A stretch of 22,340 nucleotides of DNA, taken from NCBI RefSeq assembly GCF_000182565.1, contig NW_015971541.1, positions 913,548 through 935,887 of the forward strand, read 5' to 3'. Every line of letters starts with the position of its first letter. The first letter of the stretch is position 1. The translations under genes were made by a program, and so were the position numbers. Origin of the DNA: Spizellomyces punctatus DAOM BR117. Its lineage: Eukaryota; Chytridiomycota; Chytridiomycetes; Spizellomycetales; Spizellomycetaceae. Below are positions 9,176 through 17,137 of this stretch, piece by piece. The notes under the pieces were generated by a model that saw only the letters and a list, made by a program, of their open reading frames with translations, was not told where the DNA came from and did no database searches.

Positions 9176-10457
9176 ATGCCTGTCCCTCCCCGACTGTCCC
9201 TTCTCCTCCAGTCCCCTGTGCGATGGAAGAGACATGCGAGTACTTTTGCCCAGACGATAGGAACAACAGCAACAACATCATGCAACACCTCAAAACGAAG
9301 AGCCTGGATTGTAACCGCCGGAAAGCCAGGAAACGATCGCCAAGCCATAGCACTAGCAAAAGGGCTAGGATGTACCATTGAAATGAAACACATTGTTCCA
9401 CATTCCAGTAAGAACACACATATACATCATCTACTACACAAAACAATTTCTAAAAGACATGTGTAGGCATCAAATGGCTTTTTCCAGTCTTTCAAAAACA
9501 TTTCCTCGATTACCGGTCCCAAACCTTTGGTCCCCACAGCGCACCCACCGATCTCCCCTTTTACCTCACCTCTCCAAAGCATGATACACTTGCTCCACCC
9601 TACCCAGATCTAATCCTAAGTACCTGCGCCGAAACAACCCTCGCATCACTACATTTAAAAAAAACGACTCAAACACCGGCAGTCCATATTGGACTCCCGT
9701 TTGTCAGTGTTGAGGAATTTAATGTTGTTGTTGTGTGGAAGTATGCGTGGCCTGTTTTGGGGATGAGGCGGGATGAGAGGGTTGTTGGTGTTGATGTGCT
9801 TTTGGGAGAGGTTTTGGAGGGTGAGGAGAGCGAAGAGTGTGTTTTGGGGGTTTTGGTTTCGGGGGTTCGGGGACGGGAGTTTGGGTGGGGGGTTGAGGAT
9901 GGGTCGAGGTTTGTTAGGAGGTTGGAGGTAAGGTTGCTTTGTGATGTTTTGGATTGGATTGGGTTTATTGATTGATGGTTCTTTTTTGTTTGTAGAGGCT
10001 TTTACGACATGCGAATCCACCCCGTATTCTTCTTGTGACTTGTCAATCGACACCACAAGCACTCGTACAAACCCTCCAGAAATGGTACACCTCCCTCCCA
10101 CCGTCCAAAGCCTCGCAAATCACTCTCCTCCCATCAACAAAACACGACCACGTTTTACGGCATGCGACGCACTTTGCCGTATTCGGAGATGACGTTGCGA
10201 CACTATCGGAATGCCTTGGGTACAAGAAACCCGTGTATGTGATTGGGATGCAGAATTGTCGGGGGGCTTTACGGAGGTTTTATGGGGATTTAGTAGCCAA
10301 GGCTCGGGTACGAGTTTTTGTTCCTGCTGCACATGCTGGGGATGGGGATGTGTTTAGTGATGTTGGGGAGCATCCAGAGTGGAGGTTTGAGGGGGGGTGT
10401 TTGGAGGGGGTTGTTGCGGAGGTTGGGAGGAGGTTGTGGGGGGATGGGTGGAGATGA
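9176..10457 (+). CDS. ELM1-family (mitochondrial fission ELM1 domain) protein
   Basis: Three exons, 9176-9407, 9467-9927 and 9996-10457, with introns of 59 and 68 nt (GTAAGA...TGTAG, GTAAGG...TGTAG), give 384 residues. The start is chosen because the N-terminus (MPVPPRLSLLLQSPVRWKRH) resembles a mitochondrial targeting peptide. An in-frame ATG at 9056 is possible but only 22 bp after the transposon. Family features: WIVTAGKPGNDRQAIALAKGLG (about 44-65), PDLILSTCAETTLASL, VHIGLPFVSVEEFNVVVV where ELM1 proteins have a PxxFDLVV-type segment, and a nucleotide-sugar-transferase-like C-terminal motif (FAVFGDDVATLSECLGYKKPVYV). Arabidopsis ELM1 recruits dynamin to mitochondria for fission; bacterial relatives are glycosyltransferase-like. 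The role in this organism is inferred only. The coding strand switches from C-rich to very G-rich within exons 2 and 3. Confidence 0.85.
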
Positions 10458-10583
10458 TTTATTGTATGGTGTGTGTTGTTAATTTATTGTGGGAAAACAT
10501 ACAATAAATATTGGAAAAGATAGATGTAGAGAAATGCGAGTCTGTTCTATACACTCCCATAAACTTTGTAAACGACTTTTTGT

Positions 10584-11894
10584 CTATCCACTCGCAACAG
10601 GACTATTATCTTCCTCTGATCCACGCCTGGAGACCCCCTCCAACACAATACTCTCAACATCCACATCCCGATTCGTAATCACCAAATTATCCCTATGAAC
10701 AACACACCCAGAATCAACGTACCCCAACAACCCCTCAATTTCCGAGCTTTTGTGGCCCTTGATACGCAAACACTCTGCAAACGAATAATTGACAAGGCCC
10801 TTTCCGATTTCAATGACGGTTTCTGTATCGTTTTTGTGAATGATGGTGAGGAGTCGGACGCATTGTTGGGCATTAAATGTTCCTTCGACGCGGGCGACAC
10901 CAGCTGCAAATAAAGAGGATCGGTGTCTGTTCATGACGGCGCGGACGGCGCCCTTGTCGAGGTAAATGGCGCCAAAGGATTTAAGACCATGGAGGATCCA
11001 CCATTTTCGATCCATCATGGCGTTGGGGCGGGGTAAAAAGTGGGTTCCGTGGGTTGGACAAAATGGGGTATTCGGGGTATGGGATTGGATTTCGGCGAGA
11101 ATGGTGGGAATGAGAGGGGGGTGGGAGAGTGTGATGATGGTTGTGCATCCTGCCGCTGTTGCAAGATCGGCTGCAACGAGTTTGGTCACCATCCCCCCTG
11201 TACCCAGATGAGAGCCAGGTGACGACACAGTTACTTTATCTCGTAGTTCCCCTACATCCTCTACAACACGTACAGGCCTCGCATCCGGATTCGTCTTTGG
11301 GTTATCCGTATATAAACAATCCACATCGGTCATGAGGAAAAGGTAATCGGCATTGACCATTCCAGCGGTAATAGCCGACAAGGTATCATTATCCCCGAAC
11401 CGAATCTCTGCATTCGACACGGTATCATTTTCATTAACGATGGGGACAACATTCATTAACAAGAGTTCTTTGAATGTGTTACAGGCGTTTAGATATTGGG
11501 TCCGTTCCGCCAGGTTCTCCCTAGTAAGCAATACTTGTGCAATGGGGACATCAAATTGCGCAAAGAGACCATCGTACAATGCCATTAATCGCCCCTGTCC
11601 AACGGCCGCGACGGCTTGTTTGACGGCTAAATGCTTTGGACGGCGGTCAAGACCTAGACGGCGTAACCCAACTCCAACAGCACCTGATGAGACGACAACG
11701 ATTTTGTGCCCGGCGGAACGGAGGTGGACAATGGTTTCGACCAGGAGGGAGAGGGTGGAGAGTTTGGGGAGATGGGTTTGTTCATCGCAAATGGATGTTG
11801 TGCCGAGTTTGAGGACGATGGTGAGAGAGGTGGGATTGGTTCGTCGGGGATTGGTAGGTGGAAGTGGCGGTGTTGAAATGCGTGCAGTTGTCAT
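10584..11894 (-). CDS. PRO1: Glutamate 5-kinase (proline biosynthesis, first step)
   Basis: A single exon of 436 residues, near the 428 of yeast Pro1. It phosphorylates glutamate with ATP to gamma-glutamyl phosphate in the cytosol. Motifs in order: amino-acid-kinase N-terminus VLKLGTTSI with Lys29, VVSSGAVGVG (about 67-76), QVLLTRENL, the glutamate-binding VNENDTVS (about 153-160), FGDNDTLSA, LMTDVDCLYTDNP (about 187-199) and GTGGMVTK (about 231-238). A C-terminal PUA domain occupies roughly 310-415 (DKGAVRAVM..., GKGLVNYSF, RDNLVI). Unlike animal and plant P5CS it is not fused to gamma-glutamyl-phosphate reductase, as usual for fungi. It converges with the ELM1-family gene, with a 126-bp gap. 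Confidence 0.97.
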   Translation of the reverse strand: MTTARISTPPLPPTNPRRTNPTSLTIVLKLGTTSICDEQTHLPKLSTLSLLVETIVHLRSAGHKIVVVSSGAVGVGLRRLGLDRRPKHLAVKQAVAAVGQGRLMALYDGLFAQFDVPIAQVLLTRENLAERTQYLNACNTFKELLLMNVVPIVNENDTVSNAEIRFGDNDTLSAITAGMVNADYLFLMTDVDCLYTDNPKTNPDARPVRVVEDVGELRDKVTVSSPGSHLGTGGMVTKLVAADLATAAGCTTIITLSHPPLIPTILAEIQSHTPNTPFCPTHGTHFLPRPNAMMDRKWWILHGLKSFGAIYLDKGAVRAVMNRHRSSLFAAGVARVEGTFNAQQCVRLLTIIHKNDTETVIEIGKGLVNYSFAECLRIKGHKSSEIEGLLGYVDSGCVVHRDNLVITNRDVDVESIVLEGVSRRGSEEDNSPVASG

Positions 11895-12120
11895 ATTTCA
11901 ACATGTACACCCCACCTTCTTTTAAAAAGAAAAACTAATAATGCCCACCAAAAAAAACAGAGATGAAATACAGCTTTCTTAAACTCGTTGATCGCGTTCT
12001 TTGAATCTTGTCATCTCCTCCTACGCCACATGAGCGTGGCTTATAGATGAAAGTGCAAACCTCACCGAGATCTACAACGCTGTATGTTAGGTTTTTTTTT
12101 CCTGACTTGTCTGAAAAACC

Positions 12121-13179
12121 ATGACATGCCTACCCGACACGCCACTCACATTTGCATCCAAAGGTATACCCCATCGCTACATCCAAGACCCAACCCAACA
12201 AACAACAACACTATGCTGGAAATGCGGTGGAACGGGTCAAAAACCCAGCAAACCCAACCAAAAAACCACACCTCTTGATTGCTCGCCTTGTCAAGGAACA
12301 GGAACCATATCCCCCGTACCCCGCACGACATGTAAACCTACTATACGGCCATTTAGACCGCCACCTGGTTGGACTCCGCGTGGACCACGAACGTTTGGAG
12401 ACCCACATGACCCACTCTGGGCTCCCCGTCCCGGTGACATGCTCACATCCCTCTCTGGTCATTGGATGATTTACCAACTTGTCCATGGACACCGGTACAC
12501 GACTGATGATGTCCTTACAGCCGCTATCGCCGTAACGCATATGAAAGGCACGCATGTGGATACGTATGTGGATCTTGGGACGGGGTTGGGATCCGTTTTG
12601 GGCATGGTGGCGTGGAGTTTGGGTGTACCCAAAGCGATTGGGATAGAAGCACAAGGCATTCATGTGGAACTTGCGCGGAAAACAATATTATTTAACGGGT
12701 GCAAGAATGTTGAGATTGTGCATGGGGATTTACGTAGTACCGAGATCCATATAGATCCTGCCATGTTGGTTACGGGTACACCACCATATTTTCCTTCGAA
12801 TCGAGGTGCACTGCCTACGCATCCCAATCGCGGGATGTGTGCATTTGAGTTGCGGGGGGGTGTTGAGACGTATTGTTTTGCGGCGGCACGGTACCTCAAA
12901 CGTTCCGACAAGGCTCGATTCGTGTTTTGTCAGACGGGGTTAGAAATACCGAGATCAGAATTGGCAATCAAGCACGTTGGAATGCAAATCCACGAACGAT
13001 GGGACATTTGGGGCCGCGCAACACAAACTCAAGCCCTCATCTGCATCTTTTGTTGTGGATGGGGGGAATGGGTAGATAACTACCGAGTTCTTCGATTGGA
13101 TGTACGGGATAGAGAAGGGAATGTATCGAAAGATATGCGGGTGTTGATGGATGTGGTTGGTAAGGCGGTCCTTGTATAA
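12121..13179 (+). CDS. SAM-dependent methyltransferase, TrmN6/YfiC-like, with N-terminal zinc ribbon
   Basis: A single exon of 352 residues from ATG at 12121. The N-terminal part has two CxxC pairs, CWKCGGTG (Cys32, Cys35) and CSPCQGTG (Cys54, Cys57), the pattern of a DnaJ/rubredoxin-type zinc ribbon. The C-terminal two thirds is a class I methyltransferase of the small (MTS-like) group: HRYTTDDVLTA (about 124-134, the substrate/cap region seen in YfiC-like enzymes), SAM motif I VDLGTGLGSVLG (about 150-161), GIEAQ (174-178), GDL (202-204) and TGTPPYF (about 218-224) in place of the NPPY catalytic loop. Bacterial TrmN6 methylates N6 of A37 in tRNA-Val. An RNA or protein N-methyltransferase role here is inferred, and the NPP-to-TPP change makes the substrate uncertain. 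Confidence 0.85.
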   Translation: MTCLPDTPLTFASKGIPHRYIQDPTQQTTTLCWKCGGTGQKPSKPNQKTTPLDCSPCQGTGTISPVPRTTCKPTIRPFRPPPGWTPRGPRTFGDPHDPLWAPRPGDMLTSLSGHWMIYQLVHGHRYTTDDVLTAAIAVTHMKGTHVDTYVDLGTGLGSVLGMVAWSLGVPKAIGIEAQGIHVELARKTILFNGCKNVEIVHGDLRSTEIHIDPAMLVTGTPPYFPSNRGALPTHPNRGMCAFELRGGVETYCFAAARYLKRSDKARFVFCQTGLEIPRSELAIKHVGMQIHERWDIWGRATQTQALICIFCCGWGEWVDNYRVLRLDVRDREGNVSKDMRVLMDVVGKAVLV

Positions 13180-13317
13180 TCTTATGAGCATAGAGTTTTT
13201 TGTTGGGTGGGCGAGTAGTAAGATTGGTTTGTCAAGCGTGTTTTGGAATGTGGGTGTGTGAGTGGTATATGGGAACGGGCAGGTCCTTGTATAGTTGTGT
13301 TTTTTGTTATATATTTT

Positions 13318-13347
13318 TAGTGTAGAGGTGACAGAAACTGGCACTAG
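13318..13347 (+). repeat. Terminal inverted repeat of element 2 (guide-RNA end)
   Basis: Reads TAGTGTAGAGGTGACAG...CTGGCACTAG. It matches the reverse complement of 14010-14039 at 25 of 30 positions and the element 1 terminus at 21 of 30, with the outer TAGTG and inner TGGCACTAG fully conserved. Confidence 0.85.
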
Positions 13348-13391
13348 CTACTACACCAGGGAATAAACCAGCGACAACTGGCTCGGAAAAG
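13339..13391 (-). ncRNA. Diverged copy of the Fanzor guide-RNA scaffold in element 2
   Basis: Aligned without gaps to 8961-9013, with ten substitutions in 53 nt. Stem GAGCCAG/CTGGTTT keeps all seven pairs despite five of the ten changes falling in it: one G-C becomes A-T on both sides, one U-G becomes C-G, and two Watson-Crick pairs become wobble. Loop TTGTCG is identical. A further change lies in the second stem and stays pairable (C-G to U-G). The predicted guide lies beyond the element end on the minus strand (AAAATATATAAC, from 13317 leftwards). Whether it is transcribed is unknown. Confidence 0.5.
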
Positions 13392-14009
13392 CTAAGCTAC
13401 TACTAGGCAATTATACACGCAATACGTAACGGTTGGTTCTAACCGGATAACTGCCCACCACCACACGCGGTCCCTACTAGGCCTTGATCCAGAACTCTTG
13501 ATGGCATTGAAGCCAGACTCTTGCATCCAGGAGCAAATCGACTGGGCAGCGTCACAAGCTGGTGGATTTTCAGTGACAAGGCTTGGAGACTAAAAACTGC
13601 ATGTCAGCGACAGAATGACAGAATGAAATGATGCAATCAGTACATACCAACCAAGCTCAACTAATGTGGCAGTATAATAACAGCTTTGTTGGTTCCGAGT
13701 GGTTGCTGCTGGTTCTAGTTGGTTGTAGTCATCGGGAGGGCGAGGTCCTCGGCACCACCACACATCTGCATTCTCATGGTTGGACTTGACAGTCGCGATG
13801 AGGGTTGCGCAGATGCTTTGCGAGTCGAGGATGGGTAAAGAGGAAAGAGGGAAGAGGGAGCAGGTCCCCCTTTTATAGACCTTCGGCATGCGCCTCACCG
13901 CAGTTTAAAAGAAAAAAACATTACAATCCATGCCACACGGTTTTGAGCGATAGAGGGGGTGCTGATTATGCGATATGATTAACCGGATTAATCCGGATAA
14001 AAATGGGTC

Positions 14010-14039
14010 CTAGAGCCATTTTCAATCACCTCCACACTA
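14010..14039 (-). repeat. Terminal inverted repeat of element 2 (left end of the element)
   Basis: Reads CTAGAGCCATTTTC...CACCTCCACACTA on the plus strand, the imperfect inverted partner of 13318-13347. The closing TA at 14038-14039 is the presumed target duplication. Read on the minus strand the flank plus TA is CATA. Confidence 0.85.
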
Positions 14040-14402
14040 TGTATATATTCTACGAGGCATTAGAGTTTCCACATAGATCCGATTACGTCAGCATAGTCCC
14101 CGCTCGGCCACATTTCGTTTAAGGCATCCTTTTGCACTTGGCAAGTTGCGGACTTTTACTTGTCAGAAATCACTTTATATTCCTTTCTACATGGTATTCC
14201 AAAGACGACCAGGTACGATCCGCTACTCTGCGCTTGTATCCCGATGATGGAGAGGACCTTTGTTATGAACGAAAACTAACAATATCCACATTCTCGTTCC
14301 ATCTTTTGCGGAAAAAACGGTTTTATCTACAAGAAACTAAGAAAGTGAGTAGATCCTTATATCGCAACAAAACAGGATAATGAAAAACTAAAAAACTTGC
14401 AG

Positions 14403-16588
14403 TGACGACACCTACGTACACATACCCGGCTTTTCAAATCCGGTATCCACTTGGGAAAGGGTTTCCTACCAGCGGAGGTATAACCAAGCAACCAACTTGC
14501 ACCGCCAGGTACTCGCTAAACGTTTGTTGGTATTTTTTAGTTAGGAAATCTCAATCACCTACTCGTCGACCCCGATCATCACCTTCCACTCTTCCTCGTG
14601 AAAAACCAGAGAGGGAGAAGGAGAGATCGGCGGTTGAGAATGAGTATATAAAGAATTTGCAGCAGCAGGTTTATTTGTTGGAATTGGAGACGAGATATTT
14701 GTGAGTTTTTTTTTTTTTTTGTAGTTGGGTTTGGGTTGAGTTTTTGTCATGTACTGACATCTTTTTTTTTTTTTTTTTTTTTTTTAAATGGGGTTTTTTT
14801 CTTCCAAAGACGATCTGGACGATCTAAATCTGGGAATGGTACCAAATTGTACATCATCTTTATTGCAAAAAAAAAAAGTCATTCATCAATGTCGTTTTTA
14901 GAGGACACTTCGTTCCCATTTCAGGGTACCGATGCGACGTCGGCATGTCTTAATGGAGGTGTACCCACCGCACCCCTCAACACCGTCATTAAAGATTTAA
15001 AAAACAAGTATGTCGAGTTACAGGAGGGGTATAAGCGACAAGTAGAGGTAAAAAAGTCTTTTTGTTTATTGTTGTAAAAACAAAAGGTTTAACACCAAAG
15101 AAAAAGAAACTCCAAGAAACCATCACAAACCTCCAAAAACAAAACCACACAACAACCCTAACGACCGAATCCCTCACCCAAACCCGAGACCAACTCTTGC
15201 AGGACCTTCAAACCCTCCAAACAAATCACAATACCGAAAAAGACGGCTTATACAAGACGATTCATACATTAAAGCAAGATCATGAGAATCTAAAGGCGGA
15301 AATGAGGCGATTGGAGATTTCTTATGAGAGGTGTAGGGAGGAGAAGGAGGAGGGTGTTAAGGAGGTTGTTGGGTTTAAAATGGAGGTGGAGCGTTTGCGT
15401 GGGCAGGTAAGGACTCGTCAAGGGAATTTGTAAAGGTTTTGTTTTTAACTGTTGTTTTTGTGAATGTTGATCGTTTTTTGTTTGTGAGGTAGGTGGAGGA
15501 ACAAGTACAAGTTCATGACAAGTTGCAAAAAAAAGTAGAGGAATTGAGTCGTGATAAAGCATTTCTTCAGGTAACGTTTACCACTTTACAAAAAAGCATT
15601 TTGTAAATGTCGAGTGCTTTCTCGTTTTTTGGGGGTGAATCAAACTCTTCTCCGTATTTTACAAACCAACTCACCCAACGTTTTAAACCCATAGGCCCAA
15701 CTAGAGACAACACCACCCCCACCCCCTCAAATCCCCCCAGAAACCCTCCAATCCCTCAAAACCCAACTCCTAACCTCCCAAACCCAACACCAACAAACAG
15801 AAACCCTCCGCCTAAAACTCCAAACAGACTGTTCAAACCTCATTAAACTCAACACGGAACTCACAATGGAAATCGAATCCCTTCGTGATGAACTTGGTCG
15901 AGAGCGCCGCGCACGAGGACATACTGGTCGTATGGAGTGGGTCAAGGAAACTGCTAATGTGCGACAAGAGGTTGAGGATTTGAGGGATCAGATTGGCATG
16001 TTGAAAATTAAGATTCAAGTGGGTGAGAATCAAAAGGGGGAACTAGTCGAAAAGGTATATACGTTTCTTATTTTTTTATTCATTATCGTAAATGGAATGT
16101 TTATATTCAGTCTTTTTGTGGGTAGCTTAAAGCAACGGAAACAAGTCTTTCAAAAACCCTCGAATCCCGCACAACACTCTCTGAACGTGTTCAATCCCTC
16201 CAAGACCGTTTACACGCCCAAACCCTCGACATCGTCTCCCTCAACCAAGACAAAAGGTATTTTTTTGCATCCCTCATTTCCAATATATTCCAAAAACTAG
16301 TTTCTCACCAACAATGTTTTTATTAGTATCCTCATTGACGACCTGGCAACCCTAAAAAACACACACACACTCCTCCAATCCAAATACGACTCTCTACTCC
16401 AAAAAAATCATTCACTCACTGTGGAACTCGAGGCGCATAAACAGCAACATGCGGATAAACAGAAATTGGCGAAATTGTTGAAAGAGGTCGAGTATTCTGG
16501 TGAGAGTTATTTGGGGTTGATGAAGGGTGTTCGACAGGTTTTGGATAAGTGTCAAAAGGATGAACAGGGTGATGCGGATGTAGAGTAA
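14403..16588 (+). CDS. Multi-exon coiled-coil protein, 5' end unresolved
   Basis: In-phase exons: 14403-14477, 14545-14700, 14810-14838, 14902-15047, 15101-15406, 15493-15570, 15695-16054, 16126-16256 and 16327-16588, all with GT-AG introns (53-124 nt). They encode about 514 residues. An upstream exon ending at 14344 before GTGAGT is required by phase; the start may be ATG 14190, but I could not join it convincingly. The product begins with DDTYVHIPGFSNP, then a basic segment, then long heptad-type coiled coil from NLQQQVYLLELETRYL through LQETITNLQKQN, LRDELGRERRARG and LLKEVEYSG, to a stop at 16588. I do not recognise the family. A cytoskeletal, centrosomal or flagellar role is plausible for such architecture in a zoosporic fungus, but this is inference. 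One exon is only 29 nt and the intron before it contains long T runs. Confidence 0.75.
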
Positions 16589-17137
16589 TGTTGGGTATAT
16601 TCATTTCAGTATTTTTTTAAATGGCAATACAAGTAAATGGGAGCTATGAGTCTACACGGAACAGGAGATACGTGTATGGATATGGTTTGGGTTGCAAGCA
16701 TTTTGAATGTGTACGATTTCATTATGGCTGGAATAACAAGAGCAGATTTCTTCTTGTTCTTGTTATGACAACTCACACCCATCTCACATCCATCCCGATC
16801 TCTACCATGGTGACCCTCTCCATCCATATTCTTTATCGGCATGCAAAAACACAACAACGTACAGCGCACAATGGTACATTGCACAGAGGTAAAAAAGAAG
16901 ATGAGGTATCATGTTTTCCCCTCTTTTTTTATTAATAACCTACATGACAACAGACAAAAAATATACTAGTAAAAAAAAAAAAAAAAAGCAAGACCAACAG
17001 CCATAGAAAAACCAGGGACAAAACACACACGAGCACTTTTTCGCAAAAACCCCCCTCCACTCCACCACTATGTACATGATATTACCCAGAAAACTAATCC
17101 CTTTTTGCTAATGGGCCGCGCGCGCCTCATAAAACTC
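16589..17137. other. Intergenic region between convergent genes
   Basis: The coiled-coil and GBP-like genes end toward each other here. It should contain both 3' UTRs. A run of 18 A at 16970-16987 is the main feature. No gene is supported. Confidence 0.5.

Larger units (their letters stand above)
13318..14039 (-). mobile_element. Short non-autonomous relative of the Fanzor transposon (element 2)
   Basis: The element is 722 bp, bounded by 30-bp inverted repeats (13318-13347 and 14010-14039, 25/30 matching) and flanked by TA. Its termini match those of element 1 (TAGTG...GAG...GA...TGGCACTAG, 21/30 on the guide-RNA end). It lies in the opposite orientation, with its guide-RNA end on the left. 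It carries the diverged 53-nt scaffold block at 13339-13391 but no Fanzor or transposase, so it resembles a MITE mobilised in trans. On the minus strand it also has a TATA-like CTATAAAAGGGGG (about 13865-13877) followed by an intron-like GTATGT...CATGCAG segment, but no convincing protein. It sits between the methyltransferase and coiled-coil genes. Confidence 0.82.

Noticed and set aside
9655-10101. Long antisense open frame opposite the ELM1-family gene
   Set aside because: It arises because the coding strand is C-rich then G-rich; the sense strand carries family motifs and in-phase introns.
13590-13898. 102-codon minus-strand frame in element 2
   Set aside because: Its ATG lies upstream of or inside the TATA-like motif, and the first ATG after that gives only about 20 codons. 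Resemblance between its two halves (QSIC...VWW...LEP) is weak and may be chance.
14132-14380. 82-codon frame as first exon of the coiled-coil gene
   Set aside because: It begins with TTG rather than ATG, and joining it at 14344/14403 creates an immediate stop.
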